Below, piece after piece: positions 42,497 to 54,300 of a stretch of 64,000 bases of DNA. The DNA lies in NCBI GenBank assembly GCA_003228115.1, contig QEVV01000010.1, forward strand, positions 27,766 to 91,765. Direction: 5' to 3'. The notes beneath the pieces were generated by a model. It saw only the letters and a program-made list of their open reading frames with translations, searched no databases and was not told where the DNA came from. The translations under genes and the position numbers were made by a program. The stretch comes from Chloroflexota bacterium. GTDB lineage: Bacteria; Chloroflexota; Dehalococcoidia; Lucifugimonadales; SAR202-VII-2. Each line of letters opens with the position of its first letter. The first letter of the stretch is position 1.

Positions 42497-44011
42497 ATGA
42501 TAGAAGCAATGTTTGAGGGCCTAACAGGGATCTTCGTCTGGCCTGCCTTTGGGCTGCTGCTCCTTGGCATCCTCATTGGCTGGTTCGTGGGTCTCTTGCC
42601 GGGTATTGGGAGCATCGTTGCCCTTGCTCTGATGATTCCCTTTACCTTCAACATGAGTCCCATTGAGGCGTTTTCATTTCTCTTGGGCATGTTCGTTGTC
42701 ACCACCAACGCAGGTGAGATAACCGCCATTTTGTTCGGCGTCCCGGGTGAGGCGACTACCGCTGCCACCATCCTCGACGGGCATCCAATGACCAAGAAGG
42801 GTGAGGCCGGCAGAGCGATGGGGGCGTCACTGATGAGCTCCATCATAGGAGCGATCATCGGCGCCGCTACCCTCGCGGCCCTGATTCCGGTTGTTCGCCC
42901 GCTAGTGCTCTCCTTCGCCGCCCCGGAGCTGTTCGCTCTCACGATCTTGGGGGTAACCTTCATAGCCTCTCTCAGTGGAGACAACCTGTTCAAAGGTGTC
43001 CTCATGGCGGGCTTTGGGTTCATGCTGACAGCCGTGGGGCAGGATGGGCAGTCAGGCGTCCTTCGTTATACGTTTGGCCAGCTCTATTTATGGGACGGCA
43101 TCGGCCTGATTCCTGTTGCCGTTGGTATGTTCGCTGTTCCGGAGATCATGGACCTCTTTGTCAGAGGCACGAGCCTCGCGGAGGCCAAAGTAGGCAAGTT
43201 GGGCGGCGTGATGGAGGGGGTCAAGGATGCCTTCAGGCATATTGGCCTTGTGGTCCGCGCTGGAGCTATGAGTGCCTTCATTGGGCTGATCCCTGGATTG
43301 GGCGGCGCGGTGGCCCAATGGGTCACTTACGGCCACGCAGTGCAGAGCGCCAAAGACAAGAGCATGTTCGGCCACGGAGACGTACGCGGGGTCTTGGCCC
43401 CTGGCGCTTCATCGAATGCGAAGGAAGGCGGGGCATTGGTGCCCACGGTGGCCTTTGGCGTGCCCGGAAGCTTGGCTATGGCTATCCTCTTGGGCGCCTT
43501 TTTGATCGTTGGGCTGCAGCCAGGCCCCAATATGCTGGAAGAGAACCTGCACGTCACTTGGTCACTTGTTTTTATCGTACTGTTTGCTACGTTTATCTCC
43601 TGTGGCTTGGCTTTCCTGTTCCTGGGTCAAATGGTCAAGATCACCTACGTGAAAGGGACCATTCTCATACCCTTTCTCACGCTTCTCATCTGGATGGGCG
43701 CTTACACGGCTACCAATAACTTCGGGGACCTTGTATCGGTCTTCCTCTTCGGGATGCTTGGCTTCATTCTCGTGAAGCTTGATTGGCCCCGGCCGCCCCT
43801 AATTTTGGGACTGGTGCTGGGCGGACTAACGGAGAAGTATTTGTTTATAGCCACGCAGCGGTACGGGATCATGCTCTTTGCCCGCCCCGTGGTTATCGTC
43901 GTGCTCATACTTACGTTAGCGGCGCTCGTCTACTCCGTAATGCAGGCTAAGAGCATGCGCAAGGAACGGCTGAGGCGGGAGCAGGTTCAGAGGGAGGCCC
44001 TGGATGCGTAA
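42497..44011 (+). CDS. tctA: tripartite tricarboxylate transporter, large permease
   Basis: A polytopic membrane protein of 504 residues with about 12 hydrophobic segments. GWFVGLLPGIGSIVALALM is the first signature, LFGVPGEATTAATILDGHPM the TctA-specific one, and RAGAMSAFIGLIPGLGGAVA the second copy of the PGxG motif. GVLAPGASSNAKEGGALVPT is the matching inner repeat. It is the transport subunit of TTT systems, which import carboxylates handed over by a periplasmic TctC. No TctC gene is found nearby. The ATG at 42497 overlaps no gene; tctB overlaps its 3' end by eight bases. Confidence 0.95.
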   Translation: MIEAMFEGLTGIFVWPAFGLLLLGILIGWFVGLLPGIGSIVALALMIPFTFNMSPIEAFSFLLGMFVVTTNAGEITAILFGVPGEATTAATILDGHPMTKKGEAGRAMGASLMSSIIGAIIGAATLAALIPVVRPLVLSFAAPELFALTILGVTFIASLSGDNLFKGVLMAGFGFMLTAVGQDGQSGVLRYTFGQLYLWDGIGLIPVAVGMFAVPEIMDLFVRGTSLAEAKVGKLGGVMEGVKDAFRHIGLVVRAGAMSAFIGLIPGLGGAVAQWVTYGHAVQSAKDKSMFGHGDVRGVLAPGASSNAKEGGALVPTVAFGVPGSLAMAILLGAFLIVGLQPGPNMLEENLHVTWSLVFIVLFATFISCGLAFLFLGQMVKITYVKGTILIPFLTLLIWMGAYTATNNFGDLVSVFLFGMLGFILVKLDWPRPPLILGLVLGGLTEKYLFIATQRYGIMLFARPVVIVVLILTLAALVYSVMQAKSMRKERLRREQVQREALDA

Positions 44012-44630
44012 GTGGTCCGAGTTGGCCTTCTCCACCTTCCTGGTCGTTTTCTTTATCCTAGCTATCATATTGGCCCAGGGTTGGTCCTTTAAGGTCAAGC
44101 TCTTTCCGCTTGGCGTCGCCTACCCAATGTTGGTCATCGCGCTGATCAATTTGGCGCTAAACATAAGGACAATCCAGAAGGATGCAAAAGCCGAGACGCT
44201 TCGCCCTGCCCCAGTGGCAGCGGGTGACGCAGCATCGCCCACTGGTGCGGGTGTCGTCGCCGCTGGAGAAAAGGCGTCGTCAGACGACTACCGAGCCGCC
44301 TACATGGCAACAAGGGACGAGTTGCCGCCTGAGGTGATCGCGCGAAGGGTACTGATGATCATACTGTGGATGCTGTCTTCGTTCGCCATGATTTGGATTA
44401 TTGGTCTGAAGTTCGGCATTCCCATCTGGATGGCCATCTTCCTCCGTTATCAAAGTAAGGAAAAGATCTGGGTGACCTTGGTCCTTTCCCTGTTTGCATT
44501 CATATTTATGGTGGGCTTCTTTGATCGGGTTGTGCATATTCCCTGGCCGGATTCTCAACTGACCCACTGGTTCGGCTGGGACTGGACCTTTGTTGATGGT
44601 TTCTACGGGTTCTTCCTAGAGTACCCCTAG
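44004..44630 (+). CDS. tctB: tripartite tricarboxylate transporter, small permease
   Basis: A 208-residue membrane protein with a four-helix layout typical of TctB. The N-terminal helix is WSELAFSTFLVVFFILAIIL, and MLVIALINLALNI is the second. A long Ala/Glu-rich loop of about 70 residues separates it from LMIILWMLSSFAMIWIIGL and from KIWVTLVLSLFAFIFMVGFF, which leads to DRVVHIPWPDSQLTHWF. Sequence is weakly conserved in this family, so the call rests on tctA overlap, size and topology. Confidence 0.85.
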   Translation: MRKWSELAFSTFLVVFFILAIILAQGWSFKVKLFPLGVAYPMLVIALINLALNIRTIQKDAKAETLRPAPVAAGDAASPTGAGVVAAGEKASSDDYRAAYMATRDELPPEVIARRVLMIILWMLSSFAMIWIIGLKFGIPIWMAIFLRYQSKEKIWVTLVLSLFAFIFMVGFFDRVVHIPWPDSQLTHWFGWDWTFVDGFYGFFLEYP

Positions 44631-45359
44631 GAGAGGGGCTATAGGGGCCTCAGTGTCGTGGCTCCCCATGCACTGTTTGCGTGCGCCCGCCCCCGCAGGC
44701 CTGGTTCCTTGTCTCCCGTTGCCCCGAACTTTGCTGCTGTTGGTCTTCATGTGCCGCCGCTGCAAGCGGCGCGGTTCACCGCCCGTATTCCTCTGGTGAT
44801 AGCTAGTGCGTTGGCCGCCTAGTGACGTTCGGGAAGGGGAAAGTCCCTTCCCCAGCAGCTTCTCATTCTTGACATGCTCATGCCGTCCGGTGCCCATCGG
44901 TGATTGACCGATGCCAGGGAGGGGACGATGCCAACCTGCTTCTGTGCAGACGAGGGCAGGGAGAGCCAGCAACCGAGCAGCGCTGGGAGAAGTTGGGAAG
45001 GGGTATCCTGCTACCAGGTGCCTGCCTTGTGCATAGGCCAGCGCAGATAGTTCCAGACGCTTGGTGACACTTCTCTCTTGTGGGGAGGGCCAGGGCTCTA
45101 GCCGCTCAGTGGACTTGCATTGGAATGGAGGGCGCTTCAACGGGAGCATGCTCAATTGTGGCCTGCCCTCAATCTCGCGTCTGATGATATTGTCGATGCG
45201 ATGGTGCCAACAGGAGCCGCTCGGTGCTATATCGTTTGCCTGGAAGTGTTGTTAGGCGAGGGTTGCTCGGGTCTGTAACTGATGGTTTCTTGGCGTAGCT
45301 GTGAGAGAGAAAAGGGCGGCCACAAGTGGCCGCCCTTTTCTCTCATCCGTCATTGCAGT
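44631..45359. other. gene-free region with several strong hairpins
   Basis: About 0.7 kb separates tctB from the stop of the giant gene, and I find no supported ORF. A 179-residue frame on the minus strand (44616-45155) lacks any recognisable feature. Perfect inverted repeats are at 44756-44770 (GCCGCT-GCA-AGCGGC), 44831-44852 (GGGAAGGG-GAAAGT-CCCTTCCC) and 44895-44913 (CATCGGT-GATTG-ACCGATG). Density of structure is high enough to suggest a structured RNA, but it does not match RNase P, tmRNA, SRP or group II intron consensus elements that I know. Confidence 0.5.
45305..45344 (-). terminator. intrinsic terminator after the giant scaffold gene
   Basis: A perfect stem of about 19 bp, GAGAGAAAAGGGCGGCCAC with its complement, and a two-base loop lie 16 bp after the stop. 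On the minus strand the descending arm reads GGCCGCCCTTTTCTCTC, with T-richness that suits termination. Confidence 0.9.
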
Positions 45360-48300
45360 CTAGTCGGGCTGCGTTCCCGCCGACTTCCGCCTCAGGTAGT
45401 ACCCACCTGATACCAGCAGCCCCGCGCCAACGACTGCCAGGAGGCTTAGGAGCCAACCTGATGGAGCGCCCACGTCACCCACGCTTGGCGGGACGAACGT
45501 TGAGGTGGCCGACGGACCAGGTGTGGCAGTCGCTGTGGCTGCCGGCAGAGCCGAAGAGGACCCGCCCACAACACCCCAGAGGCTGAAGCGCTCCACAGTC
45601 GCCGTCAGCGTCTTGTTGGCTGTGTTCACACTGGTTGGCAAAATCGTCCAGTTGCCCGTGCTATCGAGCCGTGCCAGCTTCAGCCGGAACGGGTCTCCAT
45701 CGACTTCAGCTAAGTCCTCGTCCGTGTACTTGACCGTTACAGTGGTCGGTTCGTTCAGGCTGCCTGCCAGGCGGTTGCCCTGAGCGTCATAAACGACGAT
45801 CTCAAAGGCCCGAGCGTACGCCGTGCCCGGAGGAGGCTCAGGAGCGTCGACGATCTCAATTGGCTCAACCACAACCTGAATCGTCTGGTCTGACGACCAG
45901 GGCGGGATCGACAGTGTGATGGCGCCGTCAGCGGTTGTTACTTCACCACCGGCGTTCGGTAGGATCACCGCCGCACCTGCACCAGGAGGCGCCTGTACCG
46001 TTGTTACCGGCACCGGTGTGAACACCGGCGTGGGCGTCGGCGGGGGCCTGGGTGCGGCGGGTGCCGCACCGGTGATGGTGACCACAGCTGTATCGCTCTG
46101 GGTTGCGCTCTTGTAGTTGGCCTCAGCGGTTACGTCGAAGCTACCAGGCGTATTGCCGGCTGTGTACAGGCCCTGCTGGGTTATGGAGCCGCCTGTGGCG
46201 CTCCAGGTGAAGACCAGATCGGGAATGTTATTGAGATATTGGTCGGTACCGGCAGCAGCGAATGCTTGTTGGCTCGCGGCGTTTAGACTCACGCTGTCCG
46301 GCGTGATGTCTACCTGGGCCAAGGCCGCGGGCTCAACAACCACGGTGGCAGTGTCAGTGGCCGTGCCGCCAAGGTAGTTGGCTGTGGCTTTGATCGCATC
46401 GGTGAACGTCCCTGCCACCGTCTTGGCTGTGAATACCCCATTGCCGTCTATGGTACCGGCTGCGGCGTCCAAGACACTCCAGGTCAGGGTCGTGTTCTCA
46501 GCAACTATTTGTTCCTGGGTGATCGGGTTGCCGCCGGCGTCTGTGCCAACAACCGTGAAGGTCTGTTGGGCCCCGGCATCGACAGGCGGGTTCGCGTTGA
46601 TAGTCAGTGTGGCGATCGGCCCGGCGGGCGTGACGACGTCGGAGGCCGCCGATGCCGCGCTATCACCGGCGCCGTTGGTTGCGACGACCGTGAATGTGTA
46701 CTCCTGGCCGTTGGTCAGGCCCATCACCGTGGCTGCTGTGTTTGAGCCGTCCGACTGTGCGGTGATCGCGGTGGAAGTCCCATCGATTAGCGCCGTGACC
46801 GTGTAGCCGGTGAGAAGGCTTCCGCCAACGAACGCCGGGGCGTTCCATGTGACGGTCGCTTGGCTGTCATCTGCGACTGCTTCCACGTTCGTGGGTGAGT
46901 CTGCGACCTGGTTGGCCGGGGCAGGCGTCACCGCCTTGGAGGCAACGGAGGCAACTCCGGTGCCGAGTGCGTTGATGGCTTGCCCCGTGAAAGTGTAGGT
47001 GGTCAGGTTGGTCAGACCCGTTACATTAGCTGACAGCTGGTCGCCAACGGTCACCTCTATGCCTTCGGGGCTGGATGTCACTGTGTAGCCAGTGATATTG
47101 CTGCCTCCGTCGTCGGCTGGGGCTTTCCAGGTCACAACGGACTGGGTGTCTCCGATGGTTGTTGCTGCACCAGTGGGTGCGTCCGGTACGGTTGCCGGAG
47201 TGACGGCATCGGATGCAACCGACGCTGGGCTGGTCAATTCAGCCTGGTTGGAGGCGGTTACGGTGAAGGTGTATTCCGTCCCGTTGGTCAGGCCCGTCAC
47301 TGTGGCGGTTGTGGTTGTGCCGTCCTGCGTCTGAGCGGTTGTCACCGTCGTCGTCCCGTCGAGCGCCGTCACCGTGTAGTGGGTGAGGGGAACCCCGCCG
47401 TCGTCGTCGGACGCGGTCCAAGTGACCGTGGCCTCGGCGTTACCGGCAGAAGCATTCACGTTCTGCGGCACGGTGGGTGGGGTTGCTTCTGCCAACTCTT
47501 CGTCTGTGGCCACATAGGTGCTGAAGTGGTCCGTCAGGAAGGCCAATGTGTAAAGCTTCGTTGTGCCGTCCTCTGTCGTCACCATATCAATGACGATGCC
47601 GCCCCTTACGTAGGAGACGCCGTCTACCTCACCGTCGATGCCAGCCAGCTCAAAGACCGGCGGCGGCCCAATGGCGGTTCGTAGGAAGATGGTGGGCGCA
47701 TCGTCGCCAGCGGGCAATTCCATGGTGAGTGTAACAACAATGGGATGATCCAAATTCACGCGCTCACCCGGCAGACCCATCTCCAAGCCTACGGCAGTTC
47801 CTGAGAAACCCTCTGGCAGGGATTCATTTGATAGGGGGACGTCCGTGGGCGGCAGAAGCGGCGTAGTAATGGGGCTGCCCGCCTCGTCCGTGAGGGTGTT
47901 GGTGGAATCCAGGACCGTCGTTATTCCGACGGCCCCAGGCCGATTTTCTTCACCCTCGTTGGTCCAAGTTATGTCTGCGGTTGCGGGAGGCGTGAATGGG
48001 TCGGACACAACCTGGTCCTCACCTGTCAGCTCCACGGGAGCAGCCACGTGGAAGGTGGCTGCGGGCGCGCCCAGCCCGGCTTCGGTTCTCACCTGGGGAG
48101 CATACGTGCCTTCAGGAAGGGTGGCGGGCACCGTGAAGTGGACACTGCCTGTGGTTCCGCCAGCCTCTGGCTGGACAGCCACGTCGTCGCCACTGTCCAC
48201 GTTCGTAATCACAATTTCGGTCGCTGTGGCCAAGTTTGTGCCCAGCGCGGTAATGGTCGGGGAGGTGCCCCGGATCACCGAGAGCTGGGAGAGGTCGGTC

Positions 48301-51300
48301 ACGACGGACAAAGGCGCTACTTGAGCTTCGGTGAGTGTGATCGTGCCGATGGTTTGAGTGGAGAGCCCAGCAGGAGTCCTGACCCGCACCACGTAGGTTC
48401 CGGCGCTCGTGCCGGTTACCACCGTAGCCTTTATCAAGGCTACGCCGCCTTCATCGACGAGCAGGCGGATTGTGCGCTGCCCCGAGACCAACCAGACCTC
48501 CGTAGCGCCAGTCAGCGCATTTCCGAGGATCGAAATCTGGGTATTCACATCGTTATCAAAGGCTAAGGGGGCCACTTCTCCTACGCTGGGCAGCGTGCTG
48601 ACGGACATCTCCACGAACGCACCATTGAAGCCGGGATTCACAGGCGTGGTGGCACCTTCTGCGGTGGTGGCGTTGCCCGGTGCACCTCTCTGGAAGAACC
48701 GGTCTTCCGTTTCCCCGTCGGAACCGAATGGACCGTTGACCTTAACGTCGAAGGATCCGTCCGGGCTCAGGCCGCCAAGGCTAAAGCTACCATCCGTCGG
48801 GTCAATGGTTGCCGAGTTAGCTGCGCCGCCGGCCTCTGTGGCCGTCACGAAGGCGAGGGTAAGGTCGTCGGCGATGATGCGGCCTCGGATGGTGGTCACG
48901 TTGGGAAGCCTGGTGATCGTGTACTCAGCAGGCGCGGTCTCGTTGCCCAGGCTATCCCTAGCAACAACGCTGATCTCGTTGAAGGAGTCTGGCTCCAAGG
49001 GCATGACGAGACGCCACGTGCCGTCCGTGGCTGTAGTCCTGAATGTAGTGTCGCCCACAGTACCGATGACTTCAGCGCCAACCTCCGCAGTCCCTCTCAG
49101 CGTTAGGCTGGGGGCCCTGGTGTCCGGCAGCTCCGCAACGGCCAGCGGGCCAACATTCAATTCACCGAGCGCTTCCACGGATGTTGACGTGACAGCGAAG
49201 GCGGGCGGGGTGGTGTCCTTCTCTACGAACAGCTCCACCTGGTCCGCCCTGTTGCCTGCATCGTCTGAAGTCTCAACGAGGATGTTGTTGCCACCCTCGT
49301 CCAGGTTGACGGTAACCTGCACCGAGCCAGCCGCGCCAACTGCGGTGAAGGTGTCCCCAGTGGTGGTGTTTGTAACGGTGATGCCAGCCCCGGGGTCGGT
49401 ACCGACCCAAACGGTTGCCGAGGAGTGTTGCGTCTCAAGCTCACTGGCACTGTTGGGGGGTGCAGCCAGGGAGGCCAGCAGGCTTGGCGGCCGTTGGTCG
49501 TTGGTGACCGTGATGGACTTGGCGCTGGACTTGTTTCCCGCCGGGTCGAACACATTGACTAGGAGAAGCGTTGTTTCATTGCTTGGGATGTTGAGTGTTG
49601 CCTCAACGTTGGACTGCGCCTCTATGAACATTGGGTTCGGGTCGCTGGGACCAACCCGGAACCGAACGAGATCGCCAGTGTCCAAGCCGGTGACCTCCAT
49701 GGTCACCGTGGTGATTCTGATGGGTCCATCGAAGCTGGTCAGGATCTCGAAGGCGTTGTTCGCTAGGTTGTCGTGCTCAACAGAAGCCTCGACGACACCC
49801 GAGAGGTTCACCCCGTCCGAGGATTGGATCTGGATCTGGTTGACTTGGTTCTGGAGTAACGTGACGGTGGCCTCAAAGTCGCCTTCGACGTCCAGCGTGG
49901 CCGCAACCGAGCTACCGCCCACGACACTGACGGTTACGCTGACTGCCTCAGGCGCGTTTCCACTAACGGCAACCTGCGCCAGGTTCGTGAGGGCGAGAAG
50001 GCCGTCCAGGGAAGGTGGTGGTGGAGCGTCGGCGTCGCTGTTGATCAGGAAATCCAATTGCACCGACTCGTTGCCGGCCTCGTCCGTGGCCGTCGTGGAT
50101 ACCGTGTTGCTACCGCTGGAAAGTGGCACATTGATAACCTGAGCAGCCCCGGTGGCCCGCACCCTGGTAACCCGTGTGTTGTCGCTGGAATCGGTAACGG
50201 CGACAGCTAGATCAGAGCCTGCTTCGGCCTGAACGGTAATGTCGATAGCCACGTCGGAAGTTCCCAAGCTGGCCGGTGGTTCCGGCGGCTGCCCGAAGCC
50301 AAGCTGAATTGGCCCGCCAAGGCCGTCCGCAACGTCCGATATGCCTGGCGTCGCCGGGGCTTGGTTGTCGTGGCGGACGTCGTGGAATGCGGGGCTGGAT
50401 GCGTTCCCAGCGGCGTCGGTGGCCACGAAGGCGATTTGCTGGCTCTGGTTGGCCTGGAGGATGAACCTTTCCTCTTGGGCGTCTCCCGTGGCCAGCACTT
50501 GCTTTTGGTTATCAGCCGTGCTGATGGTAACGGTGGCGTCCGCTTCGGCGCTGAAGAGCGCCGCTAGGTCAAGGTCGTTGGTAACCCGGGGCATGTCTCC
50601 AAGCGTCGGGGCGTCCGGCGCAATGGTGTCCACTTCCACCGATACTGTCCCGGGGTTAGATATATTGCCTGCTTGGTCTTCCTGGGTGATGGAAAGGTTG
50701 TTGTCTCCCTCATTGAGGGGCACTGGGAAGGTGCGCTGAGAAGCCAGCACACCCGAGACGCTTCTGGCGCCGCCCTCGATCCTTACGAAGGCGCCGTCTT
50801 CGCCGTCCACTACGACGTCTACCAAGCGCTGGTTGGTTAGTGCCGGTAGGTCGTTAACGACGGATGGCGGGTCTGGGTTGATGGAATCAAGAGTCACGGT
50901 GACAATGCCGGAGGCGGTCGATACGTTACCAGCCTGGTCAACGGTCGTCGCCGTGAAGTTATTGGCTCCTTCTTCAAGGGAGGCCTCAATACGCTGGGCG
51001 TCACCTGTAGCTGTGATGACTACATCATCGATTCCGCCGGAGAGCGTGACCACTGAGGCCCTCTCGGCAACGATCTCGAAGACCACGGTGCCGTTTCGTG
51101 TGAGGTTGTCGCCCTCTGCCAGGTTGCCTGACTCTCCGCCAAGCACATCTGCCCTTCGGACAAGGCTGCCGTCTAGTGGCCTAAGGGACGGTGCTTCGGG
51201 GTTGGTTGTGTCGTGTATGACCACAGCAACGGCGGGACCTGACTGCACGCCAAGCGCGTTCACGGCCCGAATCTCAAGGGTGTTTGGCTCGTCAACGTTG

Positions 51301-54300
51301 ATCTCTACGATTATGGGTTGTTGTGTTGGTGGCGTAGCGATTGCATCCACGGCTGCCACGCCGCCCTGGACTGACACGCTGGCGGCGCTGCCGGTGGTGG
51401 TCACCAAGAGGGTGATGGTAGCGTCCTGGGTGTAGGTGGGCGGCTTGACCAGCGTGGGCCGGTCCGGAGCGCCAGACGGGGTTACAGCATTGGATGAGTC
51501 GGACTCCGTGCTGTCGCCGATCGCGTTGGTGGCAATCACTACGAAGGTGTAGGGAGTGTCGTCGTTGTCAAGGTTGCGGACGGCGACCCGCAGTGGCCCG
51601 AAGGTCCATTCCGCTTGCTGGCCCGAGTCTTCGCCGTTCTGCTGGGCCTTCACGGTGTACTTCGTAATCGGGCTGCCACCGGTGTGCCCGAGCTGGGACA
51701 CGCTATCGTGTAGTGCGGGTACGATTTCGACGATGGCTCGGCCGTCTCCCGGCACGGCCACGGGCACGCTCGGATGTACGGGCACGGCCGCTACGAGTAG
51801 GGGGCGCGTCCTGGCTGAAGCCTGGCCTGCTCCTGTGTCATTGACGGCGTGGACTTGGAAGCGGTACTGGTTGCCATTGTCCAAGTCACCGAAGACGAAA
51901 GTGGTTGTGGTGCCGTCGCTGTCCCTGGGTGTAAGGTCGGCAACGCCGAACGCACTGACCACGTACTTGGTGATTTCGCTGCCGCCGGTGTTCAACGGGG
52001 CAACCCAGCTCAGTTCTACCTGTTCGTGGCCCACCACGCCCCTCAGGTGCTCGGGAGCGCCGGGAACGTCGGGTGGCGTAGCGGAGTTGCTTACCGGCGA
52101 AGAGTCACTCGTGCCTACGCGGTTGGTGGCAGTCAATGTGCAGGTGTAGCTTAGGCCCGGGTCAAGGCTAGAGAGAACACGCTCGATGACAGAGCCAGCC
52201 ACCTGCTGAGTGATGCTGCCGGGAGTGCAGTTCAAGTTGTAGCGGGTGATGGGCGCTCCGTTGGTGGCGGGCTCATCCCATTCCACCAAGAGCTGGCCTC
52301 TGCCGACGCCTATGTTCGACAAGGTGGGGGCACCTGGAGCAGCCGGTGAACCCGCGGGTATGAACTCACGGGTCGGAAGGGACGCTGGGCCATGGAGGCC
52401 TGCTGCGTTTCCGGCCACCGCCGTTGCTGAGTACAGGGTTCCATTGGCTAGGCCTGCCACGGTCACCGAAGTCTCTGTGGCGGTCACCGTCTTAGTGACG
52501 TCCGCGAGACTGAGATCTCTGACCGTGATCTGGAACTCTGCTATCTCTGCGCCACCAGTGAAGCTAGGTGGCGTGAGGCCGAAGGTGGCCTCGCCGTCAC
52601 CGACACTTTCCAAGGTGATGCGAGGCGCGCTGGGAGCTATGGCGTTGACGGTGACGGCGGTGACGCTGGCGGCTTCGCTGCCGCCTGCGCGGCCGACGGC
52701 GCGCACGCCGTCGAATGTTCCTGCCGTGGTGCCAACCTTCAGCAACCCGTTCTCGTTGATGACACCCAGGGCCGGGTCGATGACGCTCCAGTTGACCTGG
52801 AGGCCGCTTTCGATTGGGTTATCGAACCGGTCGAAGCCTGTTGCAGTGAACTCCCGTTCGCCAAGGACGGGGACCGATGGGCTATGAGGGGCTATTTCGA
52901 GTTGGTCCAGCGGCCCGACCAACAGTGTAACGACGGCAGTTGCCGTGGCGTTGCCGTCCTTGAAGGTGGCGTCCGCGGTGACATTGACCAAGCCTGGGTG
53001 CTCTCCGGCGGAGTAGTTGCCTTGGTCGTCGACGTTGCCGTTGTGGCTGTCCGTGGTGGAGAAGGCGAGGCTGCCCACAGCCCCAATGCTTCCCTGGGAG
53101 ATTTCGTTGCCAAACTCGTCTTGGCCCACGACAACAAATCTAGCGCCGCCGCCGACGGGGAGTGTTATTGCGCTTGGGAAGATGTTCAGAAGGGCGATAG
53201 GCCCTGGAAACAAGGCGACATCAGCCGTGCCGGAGGCGGCACCCTCCTTGTAGTTCCCTGCAACCGTGACCGCATCTATGAATGGGCCAGCGGTGGTGCC
53301 AGCTGTGAACAGGCCCGTTGCAGGGTCGATGGCGCCGGCGCCAGGGTTGGTAACGCTCCATGTAACTGATACCTCGCCCACTGCGAGCTGAGTTGCGGGT
53401 GCGGGGGGAATCAAGTTGCCGAACTGGTCTTCAGCTACAAAGTCGAAGTTGTAGGTGCCGCCAATGTCGAGGGGCTTGAAGCCGGGGACCACACGAATGT
53501 TGTCGAGGGCGCCGGGTTCGACGATAACCGTAGCGGTGGCGTCTCGCGTCTCACCTTTGTAGGACACTGTCAAATGAACGACACCCTCGTAAAGCTCGGC
53601 CTCAGTACCGGCGATGAAGGCACCGGTGTCAGGGTGTATGGAGCCAGCAAGTAGATTGGTTAGGCTCCAAGCGATGGAACCGGTTGAGTGGAGCCCGACC
53701 GCTTCAGGCGTTATCTCATTACCGGGCTGGTCCTCGCCCCGGAAGCCAAAGGAGAAGGGCTCCTCCGGGTTCAGGGAAACCGAGGGAGGCAGGATCTCTA
53801 GGAAGTCGATGGGGCCTGTCTCCACTACGACCGTGGCAAAGCCGGTTACGCTGCCTGCGGAGGCGCTAACCGCGCCCTCGTAGGTGGCGGGGATGTCGCT
53901 GGCGGTGAATAGACCAGTCGGATTGATGACTCCAGCGTTAATGTCCTCCACGGCCCAGGTCACGACAAAGCTGCCATTGGTGGAGCCGATCTCGTTGAGG
54001 TAGTGGTCGAAGCCTGTTGCCGTGAACTGCTGCTCCGCCCGAATGTCCATGCTGACCGCGGCAGGGTCTACGACAATGCTGTCCAGCGGGCCGGGGACGA
54101 CGGCGAAGTCCAAGAACCCGGGAACAGGATCTCCCTTAAAGCTTGCGGTTGCTGTCACCCGATAATCTCCAACGATTTCAGGCGTGATCAGCAGGCCAGT
54201 GTTCTGACCAATGATGCCGTTGTTTTCTAAGCCCAGTTGGTCAAGGGACCATGTGAAGTCCAGGTCAGGAATCACATTGTCGAACTGGTCTTCGCCTGTG

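Noticed and set aside
44616..45155. 179-residue minus-strand frame in the structured region
   Set aside because: Basic and low in hydrophobic content, it overlaps the tctB end, has no ribosome site and is crossed by strong hairpins. It is better treated as noncoding.
44631..45304. RNase P RNA, tmRNA, or group II intron
   Set aside because: I looked for the RNase P GAGGAAAGTCCGGGC and ACAGAA elements, tmRNA tag and acceptor features and the intron domain V pattern, and did not find them. A GGGGAAAGTCCC stretch is just a hairpin.
45360..45560. LPXTG-type sortase anchor at the end of the giant protein
   Set aside because: No LPXTG or close variant exists; only the TM helix and short basic tail are present.
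48409..50142. 577-residue plus-strand frame opposite the giant gene
   Set aside because: It is the antisense shadow of low-complexity Ig-repeat DNA, is rich in Ser, Val, Thr and Pro, and has no motif. The minus-strand frame is continuous and domain-structured.
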